Both the position numbers and the translations under genes were made by a program. 64,000 nt of DNA, from the NCBI GenBank assembly GCA_039105265.1, contig JAPFFF010000073.1, positions 124,001 to 188,000 on the forward strand. The letters run 5' to 3'. The notes under the pieces were generated by a model. It saw nothing but the letters and a program-made list of their open reading frames with translations. It searched no databases and was not told where the DNA came from. The stretch comes from Tritrichomonas musculus. Its lineage: Eukaryota > Parabasalia > Tritrichomonadida > Tritrichomonadidae. How positions within the stretch are numbered: the stretch's first letter is position 1; each line of letters begins with the position of its first letter. This document shows, piece by piece, positions 31,300 through 41,114 of the stretch.

Positions 31300-32101
31300 C
31301 AGCGTTGTTTATCGATACGACTAAATACCGGTTACCGAAGAAGTATCGGTATTCGGTAAATATCGATACTTTTTTGCTCGGTATTTTTTAGTATCGATAC
31401 AAAAGTGCTTCGGTATTTTTAGAGTATCAGCGGTTATTAAAAAAGTACTTTATAATACTTTTTATCAGTATCGATACGGTATTTTAATATATAAATTTTA
31501 TTAATAAATAATGAATAAAAATATTAAAACATTTGATTATTTAATTTTAAATAAAAATTTTAATTATAAATATAATTACTAGCCTATAAAAAGTATATTA
31601 TTGTCTTTCTTCTTCAGAAATCTCGTCATATTCATTTTCATTAAACAATCCAAATTTTCGATATCATTATTATCATTAAAAACAATAAAATTTATATATA
31701 TTATGTACTTTCTCATATTAATAGTTAATTCAATAGTTCTGGAATGTTATATTTATCTACAAATAGAAATTGACATAAAGATGATAAAATTTACGATATT
31801 TCAGAAACCATTGATTATTCAATTATTATGATGATTATTTGTTGTAAAATATGTAATTAAAGAGAATTAACAATATTCATTAGAACCTTATAAATTTCAT
31901 TAGTCATCTTTAAATGAATCCGATACATTTTTTGTTAAAAAAATACCGACAAAAAACCTGACATTCGATATAAATTCTCCACTTTTGAATCGATACTTCG
32001 GTTTTTTATCGATAAATACCGTTACCGGCGGTTAGAGCCGGTAATATCGATATTTTACCGGGAAAATAACCGCTACCGGAGAGGATCGATACACAACCCT
32101 G
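31300..32101. mobile_element. Non-autonomous hAT-type DNA transposon (802 bp)
   Basis: The left end CAGCGTTGTTTATCGATA and the reverse complement of the right end, CAGGGTTGTGTATCGAT, form terminal inverted repeats of about 18 bp. A perfect 8-bp target duplication ATAAGTAT flanks it (31292-31299 and 32102-32109). CAGGG-type ends plus 8-bp duplications are the signature of the hAT superfamily. Both ends carry dense copies of TATCGATA and ACCGGTA motifs (31315-31480 and 31930-32095), as expected for subterminal transposase-binding sites. The AT-rich interior has no transposase, so it must be mobilised in trans. It shares termini and subterminal motifs with the element at 53767-54821. Confidence 0.85.
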
Positions 32102-32346
32102 ATAAGTATATAATATTTCACCTCTAATTATGGAATGAAATATTTTAATTTGATGGAACTAATGATATGAATCTCTCCATAATGTAATTATTTCAACGTT
32201 ACTTTTAGAAATCAATATATTTAAATCATGTATGTTGCATATATAGAATTTATTTACAAAATAAATCTTTTTTTGAAAGAATCAAGGCCATTTTTGATTT
32301 TTAGATCGGCTTTATTTTGCCATTATTGAAATAAAATAAAATTGAA

Positions 32347-33944
32347 GTGTTTTCATCAACTTCAATTGAAAATTTCAATATTCCGCCGAATCTTTCTCAA
32401 ATTGATGACAGATGGTGCTTTGTATCATCGAATTTGAAAAAAGTGACAATTTCAGCATTAAACAAAAATTTCAAATATTTAGATGATGAGCATCAAATTA
32501 TTGTTGGAAAAAGTGACAAAAATACAGAAATTTTTGATACAATTATATTTGCCAACAGATGCATCAAACATTCAACAATTCCACAATACATCAAGTACAT
32601 CAAACCACATTCATTTGAGAAATGCAAAAAATTGGAAACTCTTGAAATTCCTGAAAATTCTCAAATCACTTCATTTCCTGACAATTTCACATCACCTTTG
32701 GTTAAAAGTATTTTCATTCAACTCAATGTTGAAGTACTTGGAGATTGCTTGCTTTATGGAAGTTCAGGATTGCAAAGCATCACACTTTCACCATTAAACA
32801 AAAACTTCAATTATTTGGACGATGAACATCAAATTGTTGTTGGTAAAAGTGATAAAAATAAAGAAATTTTTGATGCAATTATATTTGCCAGCCGAAGCAT
32901 CAAACACGTCACTATTCCGAAATACATCAAATGCATCAAACCTTTTGCATTTGAAAATTGCAGACAACTAGAAACAGTTGAAATAGAAAATGACTCAAAA
33001 TTGGAAATAATTGACATATTTGCATCCTCTTTTGCATCCTCTTTAAAAGAAATCAGAATTCCTAAAAATGTCAGAAAAATTAAGAGATATGTTTTCTTTT
33101 GTTGTGAATCACTTCAAAAAGTTTTATTTGAAGAAGGATCAAAAGTTTGTTCTTTTCAAAAAGTTTATTTTATTCATGCAAACAGCTTAAAAAGATTGAT
33201 ATCACAGATAACTCATCATTGAAATTGATTGAAAAAGATGTGTTTTCTTTTTCGGGAATTGAAGATTTATATGTTCCAAAGAGCGTTGAAGAGCTTAAAG
33301 ATGGTTTATTTGATTATTCTTTGAAAATAAAAACAATGTCAATTTCGCCAACAAACAAGAATTTCTAATATTTGGATGATGAACATCAAATTGTTGTTGG
33401 AAAAAGTGACACAAATCAAGAAATTTTTGATGTAATTATATTTGCCAGCAGAAACATCAAACACGTCACAATTCCAAAATACATCAAATGTAAATATTCA
33501 AATGCATTTAAATATTGCAATAAGCTCGAGACAATCGACATTCCTGATGATTCCCAAATTGAAACGATTGGTTCACATGCTTTTTCTGAGACATCGCTTT
33601 TATATTTCAAAGTTCCACAAAAAGTGTGCAAATATGATTTTTTGAGTGAAAATCAAAAATTGCTTTGCTTTGAATTCCTCGGTGATTCTGTTATTGATGA
33701 CAAGGAAATAAGTATCTTTGATGAGTTTGAAAATTTGTTTCTTGTTTTTTTTCCTAATATTCATAAATATAAAGTGTCATCGACAAGATATTGTGGTTTT
33801 TTGTCAAAAGAATTCAAACTGTTCATTAATACACGTGCAGATGTATCTGTAATTTATAGTGAAAGGAGAAAAACCTCAGACAATGTTTGTAATATTTCTG
33901 ATAAAGAAGAAGAAGAAGATTTAAATGAATATCCTTTTGCATAA
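32347..33944 (+). pseudogene. BspA-like LRR protein gene fragment, broken
   Basis: Successive plus-strand frames encode TpLRR-type sequence with a strongly repeated block (LNKNFKYLDDEHQI, VVGKSDKN.EIFD, ..KHVTIPKYIKCIKPFAFE) about 300-330 bp apart at about 32460, 32800 and 33360. The open frame begins without an ATG (an upstream in-frame TAA lies at 32332). It leaves frame near 33150 and is resumed in another frame, which ends at a TAA at 33366 just before a third LDDEHQIVVGKS copy. The last frame ends with an acidic tail (KEEEEDLNEYPFA). No signal peptide or transmembrane segment is seen. This is a decayed member of the cytosolic or secreted BspA-like group, distinct from the giant protein at 6029-14851. 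Confidence 0.75.
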
Positions 33945-34072
33945 CTTGAGAATATATATTAAAATTGAGAATATATAAAAAAATTTTTAAGAATATTTTT
34001 AAAATTTGATATTTTCATTTCTTTTGACAAAATTTTTATTGATAATAAATAAAAAAAAAATATACAAAAAAA

Positions 34073-34143
34073 TGGGCAAGCCGTGAATCGAACACGGACC
34101 TTTTGTACCACAGACACTTATGCTGCCATTACACCACCTACCC
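34073..34143 (-). tRNA. tRNA-His(GUG)-like gene, second copy
   Basis: 71 bases on the minus strand, differing from the copy at 19996-20066 mainly in the anticodon arm. Same acceptor (GGGTAGG/CTTGCCC), D arm, T arm and A discriminator, and the same anticodon loop CTGTGGT (GUG). Here the stem is AGTGT opposite ACAAA, again only three pairs next to the loop. The immediate flanks (AACAAAAG before, TTTTTTTG after) are also shared, indicating a common origin. The T-run serves as a Pol III terminator. Confidence 0.75.
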
Positions 34144-34371
34144 TTTTGTTAATGTTCATTTTTACTCTCTTTTATATCAAAGACACAGAACAAATACATT
34201 TTTATAAAAATGATATCTTGTTAAATTTTGCAAAAAAGAAGATCAAAAATAAATAGCAAATTTTTATTGAAATAGTTAATACTCAAGATGAGTCGTTATT
34301 TGAGAAGTCCTTAAGTTTTTATTAAAAAAAATAAAAATAAAAAGTATTATTCAATTAAAATCATTGTTTCT

Positions 34372-36486
34372 TTATTGAGTGATTTCAATTACTATTGCAG
34401 TGAGATTGTCTGCTGATCCACAAATGAATGACTCATCGCGAATTGTAACAGCAGCACCTTCAGCTGTCTTCTCTGACTTAGATATTCTGACGCAGTCTTC
34501 ATTTGAGAGGAAGTCGAAAATTCCGTCGCAGCCGAGGACGATTCTGTCTCCTTTCTGGACGTTGTTGACTGTGAAGTACGGATCGTGGCATGTGAACTGT
34601 GAAACTGCTCCATCTCCCAAGAAACGGCTGATATTTACAAGGCCGTTAATTCTCCCGTTAGCGACTGTTCCTCCGTTCTTTTCAATTATTTCCTTTTCAC
34701 TACTAACCGCCGCTTTATGGTCAAATGTAATTTGAATGGGAACATCGCGTAAAATGACGGCTCGACTGTCCCCCAAGTTTGCCGCAGAGAATGTTTTAGC
34801 AGAAGGTGAATAGCAACCGATAACCGCAGTGCTACCAGTGTCTCTGTATTTTTGAACCATCGGCTCATTCAACTTTTTCAGAGAATCACATAGAAAATTT
34901 TCAGAGTTAAGATTTTCTTCAAGAACTTTTTGAATGTTTTCGTTTGCATATTTCGCAACTTCCTCTCCGCCGTGGCCATCGAAGATACAGAAGACAATCA
35001 TTCCATTCGACAGTTCAAAGACTGAACTAAAGTCTTCCATGTATGGCCTTCTTCCCTGCATCACTGCAACGCCGTACGATAGGCCTTCAAAAAGTCCTGA
35101 GTAACTTTTTTTCACTTTTTTCTTTTTCGCGCGAGTTCCAACATTCGCGTTGATGAATTCGACGATCTGCGGAATGTACCTGTCTCCAAGATGGTGGCTC
35201 TGACAGAACCTCGCTGCAACTTCCTGTGGGTCGTCATCGTAGTTCAGAAAAAGTTCGAGAATTTGATCGTCATCGGTACAAATTGTTATCGACAAATCGT
35301 ACTTCTTGTTGTCTGGTCCTGTCACTTTTTTGTTTTCAAGCTTTATTCGGCCGATGCAGACGTATTGGTTGAAGCAGTTCGAGTGGACAACGATAATGAC
35401 ATCACCTTCATCTTGTAAAGCATTCAATTTTCCAACTTTTTCTGTTTCTTCATCAACCCTCTTCGGGAATTCATCGGCGTCCATCGACTCGATCTCGAGG
35501 TCGCGAAGCGGCGTCGTTTTCAGCTCGTTCAAGAATGACTCTCTTACTGACTCACTCGACTTTTTGTTGGAATTGAATGAATAAATGGTCACATATGACT
35601 TGTCTGAACAAATTGTAACGTCTTTCGTCTGGCTTCCAACGGTTATGCCGGTTATAGTTCCAATCACTGGCAGCGCGTCTATCGTCTCGAATTCATCGAG
35701 ATTGAATTCGAAGACAACTTTGTCCTCTCCGCCAACAAAAAGTTTGTTTTCAATCACTATTTGGCTGTAGAGGAAATTTTGGCTGATTTGTTTTTCGCCT
35801 TCCTTTCGAATTTGATCGTTTTCCATTGAAAATTTGTATATGTAACCGCTATTCGATATACAATGGATCCTAACGTTGTATACAAAGATCATCCTGATGG
35901 CAAATTTATCTTCACTAATTTGGTATTGGTCAATTAATTGACCTGTCTGGCAGTTAAAAATTTTTATTGAATTTGTGGCTTCGGCTGTTAGGTAAAAGTT
36001 GCCGTACTTGATGATGTCCCATGCTGAAAATGACCCATGATTTAATGTGATATTTTTGCGATCGTCTTCGAATAAAACTGTCGTTTTGTTGTCCCATGAA
36101 ATTAAACATATCTCACCTTTAGATACTTCTTTGATTCGGCATATGTTGGCACTGGCATTAAATGTGTAAAAGTGGCGGATATCTTTCTCTAAATCAATTA
36201 TATCTTTTACTTTCCAGAAATTTGCATGATAATCTGATCCGCCTGTAATGATAATTTCGTCTTCTTTCCATGATTTTATTGCACAAATAGATGATATCCC
36301 TTTTTCATGCCCTGAAAATGTTCGATATAAAGCTAATGATGAATTGTCTAAATGCTTTAGAATATAGAGATTACCTTTCGAATCTCCTGTTATAAAATAT
36401 TCTTGTCCTGATGCAGAAAACGATTTAATTTCTTTAAGTTCGAAGTTTCCTAATTTAAAAAAGGAACTGAATTGAAGCTCTTCCAT
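34372..36486 (-). CDS. WD40-PFU-PP2C fusion protein: PLAA/Doa1-like N-terminus joined to a PP2C phosphatase
   Basis: 704 residues. Residues about 10-310 are WD40-type beta-propeller repeats (ALYRTFSGHEKGISSICAIK, IIITGGSDYHANFWKV). Residues about 350-450 match the PFU ubiquitin-binding domain of PLAA/Doa1: GRIKLENKKVTG, KKYDLSITI, LFLNYDDDPQEVAARFC, YIPQIVEFINANVG. A Lys-rich linker follows (RAKKKKVKKSYSG). Residues 471-704 are a complete PP2C-type metal-dependent Ser/Thr phosphatase: GRRPYMEDF, FDGHGG (Asp503), GSTAVIG, NLGDSRAVIL, SRFLGD, GCDGIFD (about Asp654) and SADNLT (about Asp693), so all metal-binding acidic residues are present. In PLAA/Doa1 the C-terminal domain is PUL; here a phosphatase takes its place. 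Inferred role: dephosphorylation directed to ubiquitinated cargo or Cdc48-type complexes. GC is higher toward the PP2C end than in neighbouring genes. Confidence 0.88.
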   Translation of the reverse strand: MEELQFSSFFKLGNFELKEIKSFSASGQEYFITGDSKGNLYILKHLDNSSLALYRTFSGHEKGISSICAIKSWKEDEIIITGGSDYHANFWKVKDIIDLEKDIRHFYTFNASANICRIKEVSKGEICLISWDNKTTVLFEDDRKNITLNHGSFSAWDIIKYGNFYLTAEATNSIKIFNCQTGQLIDQYQISEDKFAIRMIFVYNVRIHCISNSGYIYKFSMENDQIRKEGEKQISQNFLYSQIVIENKLFVGGEDKVVFEFNLDEFETIDALPVIGTITGITVGSQTKDVTICSDKSYVTIYSFNSNKKSSESVRESFLNELKTTPLRDLEIESMDADEFPKRVDEETEKVGKLNALQDEGDVIIVVHSNCFNQYVCIGRIKLENKKVTGPDNKKYDLSITICTDDDQILELFLNYDDDPQEVAARFCQSHHLGDRYIPQIVEFINANVGTRAKKKKVKKSYSGLFEGLSYGVAVMQGRRPYMEDFSSVFELSNGMIVFCIFDGHGGEEVAKYANENIQKVLEENLNSENFLCDSLKKLNEPMVQKYRDTGSTAVIGCYSPSAKTFSAANLGDSRAVILRDVPIQITFDHKAAVSSEKEIIEKNGGTVANGRINGLVNISRFLGDGAVSQFTCHDPYFTVNNVQKGDRIVLGCDGIFDFLSNEDCVRISKSEKTAEGAAVTIRDESFICGSADNLTAIVIEITQ

Positions 36487-37134
36487 TTTGTAAAAAAAAA
36501 AAAATTGATTAAGTCAAAATTATAATTTTTTATATCACATTTCAATTTAACGAAGTCAAAAATTTTTTTTAAATCATATATATTTCATTTTACAAAAATT
36601 TATTAGACCAATTAAAATGGATTTGAAAATTACTGGATGCCACACAAAAACTTTTGAATCTTTACGATTCCTAAAAAGTGAATTCATTGAAAGATGCGAA
36701 TAAATCAATTTTCCTTAGTTGTAACTGATATCCAAGAGATAAGATATTCATATAATAACCAAGTACATGGAATGATTCTTTGTTTAACGTTTTAATATCA
36801 AAAAAATATGGTTGATTCAAAAAAGTTATCATCTTTCAAATTCTCAGAAAATATGGTTCAAATATTTATCATCGTTTTTTATAACCGTTGGTAATATAGA
36901 AAATATTGAGTAAATATTAAGAAAAAAATTGAAAAAACATTATAAAAACAAATATATCTTTTTTAATATTTTATAATATATAAATATTAATTAATATTTT
37001 AATTTATTTTCTAATTAATGTTTTATTTTTTTCTTAATTTAATCTATAAATAAATTATATTATGTTATATTTTAATAATTTGAAAAATCAATAATTGAGA
37101 AGAATAATAACGAAATAAACTCATCAAGTTTATT
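36487..37134. other. AT-rich spacer between divergent genes
   Basis: About 650 bp between the starts of the PP2C fusion (minus) and membrane protein paralogue B (plus). No gene. Promoters of both must lie here; only the one at 37135 has a recognisable initiator. Confidence 0.5.
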
Positions 37135-37141
37135 TCATTTT
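37135..37141 (+). promoter_or_regulatory. Candidate initiator (Inr) TCATTTT
   Basis: TCATTTT fits the trichomonad TCA(+1)Y(T/A) initiator. Transcription from A37137 would leave an 11-base leader before the ATG at 37148, the short leader typical of these organisms. Match by eye only; such AT-rich motifs also occur by chance. Confidence 0.5.
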
Positions 37142-37147
37142 GAATAA

Positions 37148-38719
37148 ATGCTTGTCCTTTTATTGCCAATTTTGATTTTAGCTGATGCTGATAAATTTCC
37201 CAAAATAAGTTATTTTATTGTAAACTCAGGATTTTCTCATATTGATATGAATAAATTCAAAAATTGGATTGAAGATAAAGAAAATATGATGGAACTGTGT
37301 CAATATCGATATGGAATGAATGAAACAGCACGATGTAAAAGATTTATTAAATCAATTTCTAGTATTATTTTATCAAATGGTAAAGATGCCAACAAAAAAC
37401 TTACAGAAGTTTCCAAAAAAACTGAATTTTTGTTTTATTTTGTATATTCAAAACATACAAATGTTGATTTCAATAATTTGAAAACGAAAATGTCAGTAAT
37501 CATGTTACCAATCAACTTCTCACAAAAAAATATCAATAACGAAAACAAAATCGACAATATTAAGCAATTAATATTAGAATTAAGCAAGAAAATAATGAAA
37601 TCTTCTTTTAATACTGAATTAGATAATAATATGAAGTTTTCTCATTTATTATCAGAAAAGGATAACAAAAATAAATTAATTGAAGTTATAATTGATGGTT
37701 CAATCAAAAAGAAAGTTTCATTCTTAACAATTTCTCATCTCAAAGTTGTTTTTTATAATGATCTTAATTGTGAAAATGTGTTCATTACTTCTTCAATGCT
37801 ATCATCTCTAAAAAAGACCTCCGTTGTCGCTATAAACTTTATCGTTGATGCAAATACCTACTCCCTATATAAGATACCTCTCACAAACGTTGATCAATTT
37901 TCAATTCTCGATTTCAATAAAAATATCCACAAAATACCTCAATATCGAATTTCATACCTAGAAAAATCATGGGGAATACAAATCGGTTATGATGAGAAAT
38001 TCAATAATGACGAATATAATTGGAGTGTTTCATATCTCATCGCCAAAAAATTTTCTCTTATTTGTTATTCCAACCACATCTTTATTGAAGCAGTTTCAAC
38101 TAATTTAATCAAATATTCAGATATAAATATTACCATTATTGATGAAGGATTAAGAGATTCAGCGCCCTTACTTCCTCAAGTTTTAAGTGAAAACCAAGTG
38201 ATTATTGAATCAACAGGCTTTGATTCAATCAGCAAATCAAAATGGCCATCTGTTGTTGTCACATATGATAAATCCAAATTCACAATTGATACATCTAACT
38301 TGGAATTGAAAGTCAAAGAAAAACCTCTCTACTCTTATGTTCCAAAAAATGCAGCCATAGGAATTGTCTTGCTTGTTGGAATTATAGCACTATTTGTCAT
38401 CATTGTGATAATTCTTGTCGTTGTCATTGTTAAAAAGAAGAAAAGGAGTAATATGGTCAAAAGTTTAGAAAAAACACTGTTAAATAATGATCAGGACTCA
38501 GGCTTTATTGCCAAATATCATGAGCCTAATCAAGCCCCAATAATAAAATATAATAATAATAATCAAATGCCTCCATATCAACCACCTCCACATCAGCCCC
38601 CTCCTCAAGTACCAATAAAAGAATATAATAATATTCCAATGCCTCCATATCAGCCGCCCCCTCAAGAAGTAGTTTACCCAATTTTGCCACCTGTTAGTTC
38701 AAATCCAAATGTATATTGA
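37148..38719 (+). CDS. Single-pass membrane protein, paralogue B, with proline-rich cytoplasmic tail
   Basis: 523 residues, same plan as 18404-19774: signal peptide MLVLLLPILILA, soluble domain to about 395, transmembrane helix at about 402-426 (IGIVLLVGIIALFVIIVIIL) and basic stop-transfer KKKKRSN. Unlike paralogue A the tail is about 95 residues, with repeated proline clusters (MPPYQPPPHQPPPQVP and MPPYQPPPQEVV), possible ligands for SH3, WW or similar domains. The region from about 37690 to 38305 is nearly identical in DNA to 18943-19560. Upstream of it the proteins are clearly diverged, and downstream the tails share only a short membrane-proximal part (NNDQDSGFIA versus TNDQDQGFTA). The family is not recognised; a cell-surface receptor or adhesion role is a guess from topology. 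Confidence 0.85.
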   Translation: MLVLLLPILILADADKFPKISYFIVNSGFSHIDMNKFKNWIEDKENMMELCQYRYGMNETARCKRFIKSISSIILSNGKDANKKLTEVSKKTEFLFYFVYSKHTNVDFNNLKTKMSVIMLPINFSQKNINNENKIDNIKQLILELSKKIMKSSFNTELDNNMKFSHLLSEKDNKNKLIEVIIDGSIKKKVSFLTISHLKVVFYNDLNCENVFITSSMLSSLKKTSVVAINFIVDANTYSLYKIPLTNVDQFSILDFNKNIHKIPQYRISYLEKSWGIQIGYDEKFNNDEYNWSVSYLIAKKFSLICYSNHIFIEAVSTNLIKYSDINITIIDEGLRDSAPLLPQVLSENQVIIESTGFDSISKSKWPSVVVTYDKSKFTIDTSNLELKVKEKPLYSYVPKNAAIGIVLLVGIIALFVIIVIILVVVIVKKKKRSNMVKSLEKTLLNNDQDSGFIAKYHEPNQAPIIKYNNNNQMPPYQPPPHQPPPQVPIKEYNNIPMPPYQPPPQEVVYPILPPVSSNPNVY

Positions 38720-39088
38720 ATTTATAAAATAAAAGATAAAATTCAAAACTGCATGTGAGTTGCTTTTTTTTGTAATAAACTTTTATTTCATATCAAATAA
38801 TTCAGAAAATAAAAAAAAAATCTGAATTAAAAAATCAAACCAAATAACTTGATTCACGAAAGAATTCTTGTAATGATATAAAATCCCAAGGTTCTTTTCA
38901 TGAAAACAAAGATCATTAAATATATATATTAGAATTGATATTCAATTAATTCCATCAAATAATTATTAATATTAAATATCATTGATATCAACAACAAATT
39001 TTATTTCAAATAATATTGCATGTATCTTAAAATATTCAAATTTTATACTTTTTTTTATGTATTGAAAAAGTTCAAAATTTATGAAAAG

Positions 39089-40408
39089 ATGGAAAATCTA
39101 ACCCAAAATTTACCTGAAATTGAAATTAATCAGATAAAAGAAGTACTTTCTTATTACTCAAATCTTATACAAGGTGAACATGATGCGTATTCAAACAAGA
39201 ATCTGAAAATGCAAATTCCAATTCTTCCAATTAATGCTCTTACGTATCTTGTTGAAGAAATCACCAATATTTTTACACAAGAACCAACAATGCTTGAACT
39301 TTCATCTCCAATCTGCGTTGTAGGAGACATTCACGGCCAAATAATTGATCTATTCCGAATTTTCAAACAATGTGGACAACCGCCAAACCGTCGATTTCTA
39401 TTTCTTGGTGATTTTATCGACAGGGGACACTTTTCTCTAGAAGTTCTTATTTTAGTTTATTCACTAAAACTTCTTTTTCCATCAAATATTTACATAATTC
39501 GAGGAAATCATGAATTTGAATGTGATTTGATCGTTGATCATAGTCTTTTTTGTTCAGAAATTGAGACATTTTATGGAAAATGTTCAATTTATGATCAGTT
39601 TATTAAAAGCTTCACATTTCTTCCACTTGCTGCCAAAGTTGACAACTTTTTCTTATGTTTACACGGTGGAATTTCTGAAGATTTTATTTCAATCGATCAG
39701 ATAAGGTCAATCGAAAGGCCAATTGTTGATTTTAAGGGAGGAATTATTGAAGGGATCCTTTGGTCTGATCCAATTGACAATCCACATGTTGAGTTTAAAG
39801 CGTCCCCGCGCGGTTATGGACAATTATTTGGCCTCCAGCCTATCAAAAATTTTCTTGAAGAAAACGGTCTCCGTTTTCTTGTTCGAGGTCATCAATGCAA
39901 GAAGCGTGGTTTTGAGTCAAGTTGTGGTGGTCGTGTGTTAACCGTTTTTTCTGCCTCAAATTATTTTGGTGTTGAAGGAAACCGTTCAGCGGTCTTGTTT
40001 ATTGAGCCGAAAGGAAATTACAAGACGAGGACTTTTCCGCCCTTCAATGAGATATGCAGAGAAGACGCCAACTTTTTGACAATAGACGAGTATAGAGCTC
40101 ATAGAAATAAAAGAAAGGTCACTTCATCTCATTCGAACGATAGACCATTCAAAAATAAAAGAGTCAATAAAGTTGTCAGGCAAAACATGAAATTAATGAA
40201 TCCTGACGTTGGAAGGAGGAGAAACTTGTCCGTCCAAAATCAGAAATATGATTCGTCTTCTTTGTTGGATGGTGCAAGAAAAAAAGTGCCAACGGTAATT
40301 AATCCATCAAGTGCAAGTAAGCAAGCAAATCAAAGAGGAAATTGCAGATATCCAAGCTCTGGTCGAAATGTTCATTATGGAATGGGAAGTAAAAATCTTT
40401 TTTCTTAA
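39089..40408 (+). CDS. PPP-family serine/threonine protein phosphatase (PP1/PP2A type) with basic C-terminal extension
   Basis: About 439 residues from the preferred start MENLTQN. An ATG 69 bases upstream would add a Phe/Tyr/Lys-rich leader that looks non-native. The catalytic core of about 300 residues has all PPP signatures: CVVGDIHGQ (about Asp80, His82), FLGDFIDRG, IIRGNHE, LCLHGGISE and VRGHQCKKRGFESS with SASNYFG. It hydrolyses phosphoserine/threonine using two metals. The last 120 residues or so are basic and low complexity (NKRKVTSSHSNDRPFKNKRV), outside the catalytic fold, and may direct localisation. One insertion-like difference, ECDLIVDHSLFCSEIETFYG, replaces the usual region after GNHE. 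A 101-bp piece of the 3' coding region (40099-40199) is duplicated exactly at 50388-50488. Confidence 0.9.
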   Translation: MENLTQNLPEIEINQIKEVLSYYSNLIQGEHDAYSNKNLKMQIPILPINALTYLVEEITNIFTQEPTMLELSSPICVVGDIHGQIIDLFRIFKQCGQPPNRRFLFLGDFIDRGHFSLEVLILVYSLKLLFPSNIYIIRGNHEFECDLIVDHSLFCSEIETFYGKCSIYDQFIKSFTFLPLAAKVDNFFLCLHGGISEDFISIDQIRSIERPIVDFKGGIIEGILWSDPIDNPHVEFKASPRGYGQLFGLQPIKNFLEENGLRFLVRGHQCKKRGFESSCGGRVLTVFSASNYFGVEGNRSAVLFIEPKGNYKTRTFPPFNEICREDANFLTIDEYRAHRNKRKVTSSHSNDRPFKNKRVNKVVRQNMKLMNPDVGRRRNLSVQNQKYDSSSLLDGARKKVPTVINPSSASKQANQRGNCRYPSSGRNVHYGMGSKNLFS

Positions 40409-40525
40409 CGAAAAGATTTTAAAAAATATAATAACTTGAAGAAATGATTTAAAATATATTGGACAATGAAAGAACTTCGTCAGAAATATTATAATATGTT
40501 TTAACTAATATTTAAATTTTGAATG

Positions 40526-40981
40526 TAGGCTTGTTAAGTCTCGATTTTCGATATCGATAATTGATCCCTTTTTCTGATATCAATATCAAATCAAAAATTT
40601 ATTCTCTGATATCAATAATGAATAAAAATCAAAGATCGATTATCAATATTGAAAATTTTTTAACGTATTAAAATTTTGTAAACTTTTTTAACTGATTACT
40701 TCACATATCCGTTATAAAATTTAATAAAAGCTGATTCTTTTACATAATAAGTTAGAATATATTTATTTTATGCCATTAAAATACTATTTTTAATGGTTTT
40801 TTCAGGAATTAATTTCGATTAATCAAGATTCGATATCAAAAGCATATTTTTTTTGCATCACATTTCATACTTGATAATCGATTTCATCAATTAAAAGTTC
40901 CAATCGATAACATTTTATTATCGATTATCTGAGTTAAAAAAAGTGCCAAACCTGATAATTGATATCAGAATAACAAGCCTA
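40526..40981. mobile_element. MITE-like element (456 bp) with hAT-type 8-bp target duplication
   Basis: Perfect 11-bp terminal inverted repeats TAGGCTTGTTA and TAACAAGCCTA, flanked by a perfect 8-bp direct repeat TTTGAATG (40518-40525 and 40982-40989). The interior is rich in TGATATCAAT and ATCGATAAT motifs pointing inward from both ends, and no coding sequence fits. Eight-base duplications and TAGG-type ends fit the hAT superfamily. Termini differ from the CAGGGTTGT pair at 31300 and 53767, so it is a separate family. Confidence 0.8.
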
Positions 40982-41114
40982 TTTGAATGTTGTTTTTTCA
41001 TTCCAATGGAAATAGCCTTTATAATTTTGTTTTATTGTTTAAAGTATAGGTGAAAATATTTTTTATTTTATATATAGAAAAATATTTTTTTTAAGATACA
41101 ACTATTTAATACAA

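Noticed and set aside
32347-33222. Intact 291-residue BspA-like gene starting at 32347
   Set aside because: The start is GTG, with an in-frame TAA upstream and no ATG. The homologous sequence continues in other frames, so it is a fragment of a broken gene.
34379-35770. Plus-strand frames opposite the PP2C fusion
   Set aside because: Antisense shadows in a GC-richer gene; no motif support.
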